The notes below the pieces were generated by a model, which saw only the letters and a program-made list of their open reading frames with translations, did not search any database and was not told the DNA's origin. Both the position numbers and the translations under genes were made by a program. 47,797 bases of DNA from CAYYNP01 sp964472545 (GTDB lineage: Bacteria; Planctomycetota; Planctomycetia; Pirellulales; Thermoguttaceae): the NCBI GenBank assembly GCA_964472545.1, contig CAYYNP010000038.1:1-47797 (forward strand), in the 5' to 3' direction. This document shows, in pieces, positions 33,298 through 41,753 of the stretch (positions within the stretch are counted from its first letter, which is position 1; each line of letters opens with the position of its first letter).

Positions 33298-33815
33298 CCA
33301 AGTGGGGAAGTTATTCATCGGCCGCCCCTGAGGGCAAACGAACTGCCTCGTCCCGGATATCGCGACAATCCTCCCGACTGCGACGTCAAACCGCTGGTCA
33401 CCATTCCCAATCTGCGAGCGGTCGTCAACCGATATACCGACTGGCATGTCCAGGTGGCGGAGTTCGAGCAGAACATCCTCCGGGCCAACGTTCCTGCTCA
33501 ACCTAACATTTTCGCGATTACCGAAGACGCCGGCGGGGGGCGTTTCGCCCAGCAATCGGCCGTCTCGCGTTGGGTGGGCGTCAAACCTAGCCCGGAGGCC
33601 TCGGACCTGAAATTCGACTGCGATGTTGATCCCCCTGGCCGCAATCTGCGCGCGATCTGTATCATCGTGACACCGCGCGACGAACGGGGCAAGATGCTGA
33701 GTCCGTTCCACACGCAACTGTTGAGATTCAAGACGACCGCCGACTTCTTCCCGGGCGCGACTCAAATGAGCTATGACGGACGCTACTCCCGAACGCTGGC
33801 CTACCGCAAACAGGA
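33298..33815 (+). pseudogene. Fragment of an unrecognised protein
   Basis: A continuous frame without a good start encodes DCDVKPLVTIPNLRAVVNRY, then FEQNILRANVPAQPNIFAIT and RNLRAICIIVTPRDERGKML, ending in TTADFFPGATQMSYDGRYSR. Its composition is protein-like, but both ends are lost: a stop precedes 33298 and the recombinase-like repeat follows 33820. No family recognised; it may belong to the decayed element. Confidence 0.45.
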
Positions 33816-33819
33816 TGTG

Positions 33820-34020
33820 CCAAATAAGGACACTTGCGATTCTCTTGCCCGCTGGGAAAGTGGCTTCTGCGGGGTTTCTCCACTTTCTTGTCTATTGCGA
33901 AGCCGGCGTGTTGCTGCAACACGGAGTCTGCTGTGTTCAGCCACCGCGACACACGATTGAGTGCAGAACTCCTCCGTTCATTATGCCCAAGCATATCCGG
34001 AATACGCCCGCTCGCAAGCC
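33820..34020 (+). pseudogene. Second recombinase 5' end (direct repeat copy 2), element right edge
   Basis: Aligns with 30216-30414. It contains an ATG at 33983 opening MPKHIRNTPARKP, equivalent to MPQHTAKSTARKP of the intact recombinase, then a stop. Homology ends at 34020, exactly where the WD40 gene's natural sequence begins, so this is the edge of an inserted or deleted unit. Confidence 0.7.
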
Positions 34021-37000
34021 CTCATAATCCCGCGTCTTGGCTTGAATGGCTTGTTGGATCCGCCGTCTTGCTGCGGTGGCGTGGCTTCGTACGAGTTTGG
34101 TTGGGCCTTCGCTGGCGATGCGATCCAGTTGCTTGCACGCTTCGTCGGTGCCGATGCGTTCGAGCAGGTGAACGATGCGCAGCGTTTGCAGATGCGCGAC
34201 GGTTTCTGTTCGTGCGGCCAGGAGTATCGTGATGCGAAGCCGCGCGGCGATGGATGGTCCTTCCTCGAGCGCCCGCCGCAAGAGCGGACAGGCCTGCTCG
34301 CCGCTGCGGAGCAACATGCTGGATGCCTGGCGGCGGACGGCAGCGTCGTTCACGTCAAGCTGATCGATCCAGGCGGCGATTTGTGTATCGCCTATCGGCG
34401 CCGCCTCGAATTCGACCTGCTGCACCAGGCCAAGCGCCTCTTGCGGACGCGCAGCCAACGCGAACACGGCCCGGTACGCGGCACGCGGATCGGGGGAACC
34501 GAGCGTGCGCCAACAATCCTCGACCGGCATGGGGTCACCGTCGCCCGGCGGGCCAAACTCTATTTCCATCAGTCGTTCCCAGTCCCAGATGGTCGTCAGA
34601 CCGAATCGGTCGCCCGTCAGCAGCGTCCTGCCGTCGCCGCCGATCGCGCACGAAACGGTTTGCAGGGGGTCATCGGCGAGGTGCCATACGGGCCGGCCGG
34701 TGAACGCGTCCCAGCCGGTAACGCGGCGAGTCACGCCCGGCTCTGCCGTCGATACGATCGCCACCAGGACGCGGCCGTCTGCGCTGAACGCGGGCCGCCG
34801 CGTGTAGTTGCCGCCGCGCACGTACACTGCGGAGATCAAACGTCCGGTTGCCGACTCCCAAAGGCAGATGTTCCCACGTCGATCGCGCGAGGCGAGCATA
34901 GAGCCGTCGGGAGAAAAGACCAGGGCATGGATTTCGCCCGCCCGTTGCGGAGAAATGGCAACACCAACCACCCGCGTGTCCAGGTTCCAGACGGCGATCC
35001 CCTCGCCTCCGGTGGCGATCGAGTCACCGGTGGGCGAGAACGCCACGGCTTCGGCAAAGCGGCCTTCGCCGACAAGATTCATGATGTTCTCTCCCGAGGC
35101 AATGTCCCACACACGCGCGGCACTCGGCGTAACCGCAGCCAGCCGCCTGCTATCGGGGGAAAAGTCGCAATCGCCCGCCGTGCCGGGAACGTTGAGCACG
35201 ACGCCGCTGGGAACGTGGTCCAGTCCGAGATCGACCTCGCGCCGCACGCGCGAGCTTGTCAGCAGCACACAGCGGTCCACTCCGCGGGCAAACGACATCG
35301 CCAGCACGGACAGGCCGGGGTACTTTCGGCGGCGTTGGCGGGTGGTCACGTCCCAGACCTGCAGCGTCGCTTGGCGGGTGTTGACGAGCAACCGGCCGGC
35401 GTCCACGCCGAAGCGCAGCGCCGTAACCGCGTCCTCGCACGCAAGCTGCCCTTGCGGTGTCAACTTGTTGGCATCAAGCAAATGGACTTTCGCATCACTT
35501 CCCGCCGCGGCCAACAGCTTGCCGTCGGGCGAATGATCCAGAGCCGCTAGCGACACGTCCGGCAGCGCGTGCTTGGCGATTTGCCTGCCGGTTCTGCTGT
35601 CCCAGAGCATTACGTCACCGCCGCGGATCGCCGCGAGTGTCTTGCCGTCGGCCGAGAACGCGAGGCCGACGACCGGGCCCGACACTTCCTGCCTGGCGGT
35701 GACGGTTCCCTCGGCGACGTTCAGCACGGTCACCTGCTTCTCTGTCCCGGCGGCAACCAACGCGCCCGTCGGTGAGATGGCAATGGTCGAGGTGACGTGG
35801 TCGACGTCGAACTTCCGCAGCAGTTCACCGGTTGACGTATCCCAGATACACAACGTCTTATCGTCGCCGAAGGAGGCAAGTGTCTGGTTGTCGTCGGCAA
35901 ACGCCAGCGCGAGGAGGGGGCCGATGTGCCCGCTGAGGTTCAGCCGCCCGTGGGGCACACCGCCCGGTAGCGGCCGGAAGGTGCTGATCTCAACCAGCCC
36001 GCTCGCGCACCCGGTGGCCAGAATCGCCCCATCTCGCGTGGAAGTGACGACGAGACGCGTGGGGGTCGATCGCGGCAGTCTCCGCATCGCCTCCGGATCG
36101 TCGATCGGCCAAAGGCAGACGTTGCCTCCCTTTTCCGTGGTTGCGATCCAACGGCCGTCGGGCGAGACGCGGAAGCGGCGGCTTTCGGGCAGGCCAACTC
36201 GATAGAGCCATTTGCGCTTTGCCGTATCCCAAACGCCGACCGACTCGTCGGTGGACCCGCCGACACTGACCACGACGTGCTCGTCCGCGTTGGCGGCGGC
36301 CGGGTTGCCGATCCAGTGTGACGGGCCATCGGATGGAAAACGTAGCTTGCCGGTCTCGAGGTCCCAAAGGTGTACCACGTTTCCAGCACCGCCGACGGCC
36401 GCCAGCTTCCCGTCGCGCGAGAAGGTGATTAACCCGATCCCCAACTCGACCGTCTGCTCGACGCGCCGCGTGGCGACGTCCATCAGTAGCGTCTTGCCGC
36501 CCCGGATCCAGATCATCAGCTTCTTGTCGTCGGGTGTCAATTTCAGCCCGGAAACACGCGTCTGCGAAACCAGATTGCCTAGGAGTTCGCCGTTCTCCAG
36601 ATCCCAGGCCTCGACCGACTCTTCGAGGTATCTGTCAACGTACATCCGCTTCCCGTCCGACGAGAGTTCCATGTGCGCCGGTCTGGGTGCCTGTTGTCCG
36701 AATTCGCGCAGTTTCCTCTGCTCGGCGATGTCCCACACCTCGAAGTGGCCGGGGCTGCGAACTGAGGCGCCCGTCCACATCACCGCCACGTGGGCGTTGC
36801 GGGCAAAATGCAGTTTGCAGGATGCCAAACGTGGGATGTTAAATAGCGTTTGGTTGGTTGCCAGGTCGAGGACGCCGATGGACGGTTCGTCCCTGTTATA
36901 CAGTTGGCCGTATCGCCGGCCGTGCGCGTGAAGGTACGGATTGCGGTCGGTCCGACTATCGTCGTCGGCCAACTTGCCGCGGGGAAGCGGCTTCCAGTCG

Positions 37001-37404
37001 GAGACGTTCCAGCGCAGCCACGCATCCCGGTGGAGGCAGTGCAACTCGCGGCCGTCGGCCGTGAAGTCGACGGCTTGCACGTAGAGTTCGGATACCGGCA
37101 AACGCCGTAATTCGCGGCCGGTTTGCACGTCCCAGACAAACACGAAGCGGCCGTTGCGAGTGCCGGCGGCCAGCAGCTTGCCGTCGGGCGAGAAGTCGAG
37201 CGTTGCGGCACTGCCGAACACCCGCATCCGAGCGTCGCCGAGTTGGGCGATTGCGCCTTCGGGCAGGGCAACGCGACACTCATCCGGGGCCTTCGCCAAG
37301 GGGTCGGCTTGGGCCAGGGCGTTGCCATGCATCGTCGGCAACGGTGGTATCGCCGCACCGCAGGCGATGATCGGGATCAGCAGCAGCCACGTTCTCTGAC
37401 GCAT
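33937..37404 (-). CDS. Secreted WD40-repeat protein with HEAT-like C-terminal domain (chimeric 3' end)
   Basis: A 1155-aa exported protein. The ATG at 37404 (MRQRTWLLLIPIIACGAAIP) opens a signal peptide and is preceded by gaggag. More than a dozen WD40-like blades follow, recognisable by repeated SPDGKLLAAG, SADGKTLAAI and FSPDGSMLAS. The last ~130 residues form the planctomycete HEAT-like tail (QIAAWIDQLDVNDAAVRRQA, RIVHLLERIGTDEACKQLD). The natural end is missing. After AIQAKTRDYE the final 27 residues (GLRAGVFRICLGIMNGGV...) are read from the antisense of a recombinase remnant, with the junction at 34020/34021. It is the downstream partner of the WD40 gene at 37415. Probably an extracytoplasmic scaffold; ligand unknown. 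Confidence 0.88.
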   Translation of the reverse strand: MRQRTWLLLIPIIACGAAIPPLPTMHGNALAQADPLAKAPDECRVALPEGAIAQLGDARMRVFGSAATLDFSPDGKLLAAGTRNGRFVFVWDVQTGRELRRLPVSELYVQAVDFTADGRELHCLHRDAWLRWNVSDWKPLPRGKLADDDSRTDRNPYLHAHGRRYGQLYNRDEPSIGVLDLATNQTLFNIPRLASCKLHFARNAHVAVMWTGASVRSPGHFEVWDIAEQRKLREFGQQAPRPAHMELSSDGKRMYVDRYLEESVEAWDLENGELLGNLVSQTRVSGLKLTPDDKKLMIWIRGGKTLLMDVATRRVEQTVELGIGLITFSRDGKLAAVGGAGNVVHLWDLETGKLRFPSDGPSHWIGNPAAANADEHVVVSVGGSTDESVGVWDTAKRKWLYRVGLPESRRFRVSPDGRWIATTEKGGNVCLWPIDDPEAMRRLPRSTPTRLVVTSTRDGAILATGCASGLVEISTFRPLPGGVPHGRLNLSGHIGPLLALAFADDNQTLASFGDDKTLCIWDTSTGELLRKFDVDHVTSTIAISPTGALVAAGTEKQVTVLNVAEGTVTARQEVSGPVVGLAFSADGKTLAAIRGGDVMLWDSRTGRQIAKHALPDVSLAALDHSPDGKLLAAAGSDAKVHLLDANKLTPQGQLACEDAVTALRFGVDAGRLLVNTRQATLQVWDVTTRQRRRKYPGLSVLAMSFARGVDRCVLLTSSRVRREVDLGLDHVPSGVVLNVPGTAGDCDFSPDSRRLAAVTPSAARVWDIASGENIMNLVGEGRFAEAVAFSPTGDSIATGGEGIAVWNLDTRVVGVAISPQRAGEIHALVFSPDGSMLASRDRRGNICLWESATGRLISAVYVRGGNYTRRPAFSADGRVLVAIVSTAEPGVTRRVTGWDAFTGRPVWHLADDPLQTVSCAIGGDGRTLLTGDRFGLTTIWDWERLMEIEFGPPGDGDPMPVEDCWRTLGSPDPRAAYRAVFALAARPQEALGLVQQVEFEAAPIGDTQIAAWIDQLDVNDAAVRRQASSMLLRSGEQACPLLRRALEEGPSIAARLRITILLAARTETVAHLQTLRIVHLLERIGTDEACKQLDRIASEGPTKLVRSHATAARRRIQQAIQAKTRDYEGLRAGVFRICLGIMNGGVLHSIVCRGG

Positions 37405-37414
37405 TGTATTCTCC

Positions 37415-39889
37415 TCAACGCTCGATGTCCCCGTTGGAGTCGTCGGCATCCCGCGTGGAAATACGCCGCAGTGCGGCTCGGGCATGCCGTGTCTGCCTGG
37501 CCTCGTCGTCGCCGCCGGCCAATCGATGCAAGTGAAGCTCTGCCGCGGGCGAGCCGATCATCTCCAACACGGCGACGGCGCGCAACCGCCGCACTTGCTC
37601 CAAAGGTAAACGACTACGCCGTTGCCCGATTTCCCTCAGAATCCGGACCGCGCGAAATCGCACCTCAGCGTTAGGGGTGTCCGACAGCACCTCCTTCAGC
37701 GGCGCAATGACAGGGCTGCCCAAGCGTACCAAGGCCTGCGAAGCCCGTTGACGTTTGCTGAAGTCATCATCGTCAAGTTGATCGATGAGTTCTCGAATTC
37801 GATCGCCGTCCGCGGCCGCCTGGGTAACCGGAACCAGCTTCTCCGCCAACAGGGCCGTCGATTCGTCGCCCAAGTCGGCCATCCGCCAGATCGCCTCGTA
37901 TGCCTTCACGCCGTCCTCTGCGGCCAATCCATGCCATAGCACATCCGCGGTAGGCTTGGCGTCGGCCAGGTGATCGACGTGCGGCGCCAACGACCAAACA
38001 TGGATCGTCAGATCCTCCGCGTGGGCGGCCGCGATATGGGAGAGATCGGGGGCAATGGCCAGACAACTGTAACGGCCGCCGGGGTGATCTGCCGATGGAA
38101 GCACCGCAAAACAGAGTTGGCCGGAGGCGATTTCGACGAGCACGGGTTGTCCGTCGACGAAATAGGCCACGTAGCGCCCGTCGGCCGAAAAGGCACACAG
38201 CCGGTCAACGGTGGTCACCCCCAGGTGTGTCCCACTGACAAGCTCCCAGAAGTGACAGCGGTGGCCGTCGTCGACGGCCGCCAGGGTGGAGTCGTCTCCG
38301 AGCCAATGGACGCTACGGAATTCGTGGCTGCTGACGGCGTGCCCGTCGGCACTAACGTTCACAACACCGTTGAGCGAGCGAATCTTGGCGCCGGTGCCGA
38401 CGTCCCAAATGTCGACCGTGTCCGGCAAACCGCCTCGTGGTCCTTGATCGTCAACAACGGCAATCCGGTTTCCATCGCGGGCAAGTGCCATCCAGTGCGG
38501 TGCCGTGCGTCCGCTGAAAACGGACAGGCTCTGCAACGTCCGTTCGCCCGCCGCATCGTGAATCTCGATCTTCCCGCCCCGCAGGCCAAGGGCGAAGGGA
38601 GTCAGTTCGGGCGCAAACGCGGCGCAACTGTAGCGCACCACAGGTCCGCGCCCACGCAAGTGAACCAATTCCCGTCCCGTATCCAGTTCGCACAGTCGAT
38701 ACTCGCCGTCTTGCCCGACGGCGCCGACCAGCCATGAGTCGGGCGAGGCGGCCAGCCCCAGGTAACTGTCGATTTCGATCCGATGGCGCAAGGTCTTGTC
38801 GTCGACGTCCCACACGTAGACGTGCCCGTCGTCGCTGCCTGCCAATAGGTGCCGGCCGTCGGGGGCGTAGATGAGTTGCCGCACGGGGCGCGACGGACCG
38901 CCGGGGACTTCCCGCGGCCGCCAGGTCTTCGTATCGACGATGTGCAGCCGCGAACCTTCATAATCCGTACGGCAATCGATCGCCAGCAAGGAGCCGTCCG
39001 GCGAAAACGCCAAGGCTTGCGCCGGATCCCTGCTGCGCTCGATCTTCTCGACCTCGACCTGGTTAGCCCAATCCCAAATCGTCGTGCCCCCGTGACTGGA
39101 CGTTGCGAGGGTCTTCCCGTCGGGCGAAAACGCCGCTGCGAAGATCGGTGCAGATTCGAACGGTGTAGGAAACTCCCGCTCGATGCGGCCCGCAGCGACG
39201 CCGACCACCGGAATCGACTCCGACTTCCCACACACCACCAACCACCGGCCGTCGGGAGAGAAGACGAGTTGATACAACTCCTCGCCGGGCAAGTCGACGA
39301 GCCGAGCGTTCTCCTCGCTCCCGAGGTCCCACAAGTGCAGTTGCATATCGGCGGTGGCGACTGCCAACCGCCGCCCGCCGGGCGAGAGTGCCGCCGACCG
39401 CACGTCCCCGGACAAGGAGACGGCGCAACGCCGCTTGCCCTGCGGCACGTTCCAGATCGCAATGACCGCGCCGCTCTCTTGCACGGCGACGGCTTCGCCG
39501 CAGCCACTGACACAAAGCAGACGCCCCTGCCACAGGCTGGCCGCCGAATCCAGACTGGGGATCGTCCGGGCACCGTTCTCCGTGAACAACCGCTGGCCGT
39601 CGCTGCCAAAACGCAACAGCGACAGCGAGCCCGGCGATTCCGTCGCCTCGGCGATCAGGCGCCCGGATCGGGCGTCCCACAATCGCAGCGCAACGTCCGT
39701 GCGGGGCTTGTCGTTGAGCACTACCGCCGCCAGCCGTTTCCCGTCCGGCGAAAACGCAATCGCCTTGGCATGCCCCTGAACATGATATCGGGGTTCGCCG
39801 AGGACGGTGAATCTCTGCGGTGCGCCCGTCTGGTCCGACGTCACGACCGCAGTTGCCAGAAACAGCACGGCGGAGAGAATTGCAGTCAT
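37415..39889 (-). CDS. Secreted WD40-repeat protein with HEAT-like C-terminal domain
   Basis: An 824-aa exported protein, shorter paralogue of the next gene. The ATG at 39889 (MTAILSAVLFLATAVVTSDQ) starts a signal peptide and follows aggagcaacc. WD40 blades are marked by AIAFSPDGKRLAAVVLN, LALSPGGRRLAVATAD (approximate form) and FSPDGRWLVVCGK. The C-terminal domain has RIRELIDQLDDDDFSKRQRA, SQALVRLGSPVIAPLKEVL and AVAVLEMIGSPAAELHLHRL, the same HEAT-like tail as its partner, and ends naturally at RISTRDADDSNGDIER. It is separated by 10 nt from the downstream WD40 gene, so the two form an operon. A 34-aa leader frame overlaps its start and the conserved leader (copy D) lies about 115 nt upstream. 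Confidence 0.92.
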   Translation of the reverse strand: MTAILSAVLFLATAVVTSDQTGAPQRFTVLGEPRYHVQGHAKAIAFSPDGKRLAAVVLNDKPRTDVALRLWDARSGRLIAEATESPGSLSLLRFGSDGQRLFTENGARTIPSLDSAASLWQGRLLCVSGCGEAVAVQESGAVIAIWNVPQGKRRCAVSLSGDVRSAALSPGGRRLAVATADMQLHLWDLGSEENARLVDLPGEELYQLVFSPDGRWLVVCGKSESIPVVGVAAGRIEREFPTPFESAPIFAAAFSPDGKTLATSSHGGTTIWDWANQVEVEKIERSRDPAQALAFSPDGSLLAIDCRTDYEGSRLHIVDTKTWRPREVPGGPSRPVRQLIYAPDGRHLLAGSDDGHVYVWDVDDKTLRHRIEIDSYLGLAASPDSWLVGAVGQDGEYRLCELDTGRELVHLRGRGPVVRYSCAAFAPELTPFALGLRGGKIEIHDAAGERTLQSLSVFSGRTAPHWMALARDGNRIAVVDDQGPRGGLPDTVDIWDVGTGAKIRSLNGVVNVSADGHAVSSHEFRSVHWLGDDSTLAAVDDGHRCHFWELVSGTHLGVTTVDRLCAFSADGRYVAYFVDGQPVLVEIASGQLCFAVLPSADHPGGRYSCLAIAPDLSHIAAAHAEDLTIHVWSLAPHVDHLADAKPTADVLWHGLAAEDGVKAYEAIWRMADLGDESTALLAEKLVPVTQAAADGDRIRELIDQLDDDDFSKRQRASQALVRLGSPVIAPLKEVLSDTPNAEVRFRAVRILREIGQRRSRLPLEQVRRLRAVAVLEMIGSPAAELHLHRLAGGDDEARQTRHARAALRRISTRDADDSNGDIER

Positions 39890-39990
39890 CGGTTGCTCCT
39901 GTTTCGTCGTCGGATGGGCGGGGCCAAGACCGGGCAGAGCCACATCGCGCCTGCCACAACGGCGATCACGTTTGCGTGGAATATGGTCAT
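39886..39990 (-). CDS. Short leader peptide overlapping the WD40 operon start
   Basis: A 34-codon frame on the minus strand begins ATG at 39990 and encodes MTIFHANVIAVVAGAMWLCP, then VLAPPIRRRNRSNR. It ends with a TGA that overlaps the WD40 ATG (ATGA). The hydrophobic core followed by a basic tail looks like a signal peptide or the start of a lost exported protein. It may couple translation of the WD40 gene to the leader, or be a relic of a PEP-CTERM gene that once followed leader copy D. No strong ribosome-binding site. Confidence 0.35.
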   Translation of the reverse strand: MTIFHANVIAVVAGAMWLCPVLAPPIRRRNRSNR

Positions 39991-40003
39991 GCCAAGTGAG
40001 TGC

Positions 40004-40185
40004 CAAACCTCAATGCGGATGAGTTCTCTGCAGACGGACCCTCTTCGGCTTCAGGACCAATGGAAACGCCACCCGCGAACGCACGGATCATTTCGACACG
40101 CCAGACGATCGCAACGAACGAGGGGCCGCAACGTCGGATTGCGCGCGGTGGGAAGCCGCCTCTTCGGAGAGTTCTTGCACCTCGG
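40004..40185 (-). promoter_or_regulatory. Conserved leader, copy D (upstream of WD40 operon)
   Basis: Read on the minus strand: gaggcggcttcccaccgcgc, gacgttgcggcccctcgttc, gttgcgatcgtctggcgtgt, cgaaatgatccgt, gcgggtggcgtttccattgg, gaagagggtccgtctgcaga, cattgaggtttggcactc. It matches copy C almost block for block, including a run of 33 nt with few mismatches around the gatcgtct core. Confidence 0.7.
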
Positions 40186-40346
40186 GCAGATGCTCATGAC
40201 TCTGAACCGTCCGCTAGGCTACCGCTGCCGCAGAAGGCCGTCAACGAGAAACCGAGGGCGTAAAGCGGTTTTCCGAAAAAGGGCTCTGTCGGGGGGTGGG
40301 TAAGAGCGGGGGAGCCGAAGACCAGCAACTACATGATCGTATGTAA

Positions 40347-40462
40347 GCAATCGCCCAACCCGTCAAGAGCCGTTCGTAGTGACCGCATTCATGCGGTCTT
40401 TCACGGGATTCCGCTACACGGCCCCGATGAATCGGGGCACTACGAACGGGTTGGGCGATTGC
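40347..40462. repeat. 116-bp palindromic repeat, copy 2
   Basis: Ends are a perfect 16-bp inverted repeat (gcaatcgcccaacccg at 40347-40362 and its inverse at 40447-40462). Internal palindromes gaccgcattcatgcggtc and ccccgatgaatcgggg match copy 1 at 29971-30087. It lies between the WD40 operon leader and the secreted protein gene. Confidence 0.85.
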
Positions 40463-40586
40463 TTTTTACAGGGCCCAGGGTAGCGTGGCCCTTGAACGGA
40501 TGATCCCGTTAAGATGAGTGGTTTTGGCCCCGTATGGCCTAGAGTTGAGCAACGACACCCGCCCTCAATCGATTGGACACGATGCG

Positions 40587-41732
40587 ATGAACGACAAGAC
40601 CCTACTCTCCCGGCTGACTTGGGCGGGCGTGCTGGCTGCGTGCTGTCTCACGGCCGTATCGAACGCGGCCGCCGCGGGATCCGGCTCTCGCGAGAAGCTC
40701 GTCCCGTCGACGTTGCGGTATTCTCCCAAGCGAGGCGCCGAGTACGCCTATCGCGTCGAGATGAATACGCAGCAAACCGACGGCCGGAAGCAATGGATCG
40801 GACACGTTTACTGCCGCGGCATCTACTCCAGCGACGACGGTTCGCCGGCCGAGATCGTCGTGATCGGCAAGCTGTTTTGCTTCCTGCACGACAGGGCCGA
40901 CAGCAACGGGGCCGACGGCAAGGCGCATCGCGCTGCCGATGAAGACGTCGAATTCCCCAGGCACATGCGTATCGGCCCCTACGGCGTGTACGACGCGCAT
41001 GCGGGCAGGGCCTTTCCGTTTCGTGGGGTCGAGTTGCCGATGCTGATGTCGACGATCCTGCCGATCGAGGAACTTATCTTCCCCGACGTGCCGGTGTTCT
41101 ACAAATCGGGCGGCGAAGAAAGCCGAGGCCGGCAGACCTGCACGATCGTCGGCTCCGACCTCCGCACGTCCCGAGGCTTCAAGCGGGTCACGGCCGACGT
41201 CTACCGCTTCAAGAAGACCGAGAACGAGGGCTCGCGATTGCCCAAAGTCACGCGAATCGTGTCGTTGACCTGCCCAGACGATCCGGTGGGGATGGGCTTT
41301 CGGCAGGTCGGCCTGTTCGACGTCCGCGAGGGGATGCCGACCGACTCGAACATGGACTACGAGCTTCGCTGGAACGACGAGAAGCAGATGAAGGTGACCG
41401 TGCGCCGGCAGCGGGGAGCCCAACTGGCCGCCATCCGCACGGCCGTCCTGCAGAAGTATCCGATCGCCCAATGGCCCGCCGAGATGAAACGCGTTCCGGT
41501 CCGACCCGAGCAGCGCGAACTCGGCTTTCCCGACGGAGGGGCCAGGGGGCTGAAGCGGGGCCAGCGGCTCGCGGTGACGATCTCGATCTCGACCGGCAGC
41601 ATCCAGAGTTCCCGGACCTATCTCGCCCGCGTGCTCCGCGCGGTCTCCGAAGACGACGTCTTGGTGCGGCTCGACGGCTCGAACGAAGAGCGCGAGTTCG
41701 ACTATCGCAGCGTGCATTTGCTGAAGCGGTAG
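40587..41732 (+). CDS. Secreted protein of unknown function
   Basis: A 381-aa exported protein from the ATG at 40587. The signal peptide is MNDKTLLSRLTWAGVLAACC to NAAAAG. The mature part is beta-rich (STLRYSPKRGAEYAYRVEMN, YRFKKTENEGSRLPKVTRIV) and ends in a small domain that looks SH3-like (GQRLAVTISISTGSIQSSRT, DVLVRLDGSNEEREFDYRSV, HLLKR). I do not recognise a family. It converges on the creatininase-family gene with a 21-nt gap. The first two in-frame upstream starts lack a signal peptide. Confidence 0.75.
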   Translation: MNDKTLLSRLTWAGVLAACCLTAVSNAAAAGSGSREKLVPSTLRYSPKRGAEYAYRVEMNTQQTDGRKQWIGHVYCRGIYSSDDGSPAEIVVIGKLFCFLHDRADSNGADGKAHRAADEDVEFPRHMRIGPYGVYDAHAGRAFPFRGVELPMLMSTILPIEELIFPDVPVFYKSGGEESRGRQTCTIVGSDLRTSRGFKRVTADVYRFKKTENEGSRLPKVTRIVSLTCPDDPVGMGFRQVGLFDVREGMPTDSNMDYELRWNDEKQMKVTVRRQRGAQLAAIRTAVLQKYPIAQWPAEMKRVPVRPEQRELGFPDGGARGLKRGQRLAVTISISTGSIQSSRTYLARVLRAVSEDDVLVRLDGSNEEREFDYRSVHLLKR

Positions 41733-41753
41733 CGTCGCCGCAATGTTCAGCCG

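Noticed and set aside
33205..33765. Minus-strand 186-codon frame in the decayed element
   Set aside because: Opposite a more protein-like plus-strand fragment; no recognisable motif.
33961..35550. A 529-codon open frame on the plus strand
   Set aside because: Antisense shadow of the WD40 gene; composition rich in R, A and G without domains.
38849..40303. A 484-codon open frame on the plus strand
   Set aside because: Antisense of the second WD40 gene and of leader copy D; the peptide similarity between leader copies comes from the conserved DNA, not from a protein.
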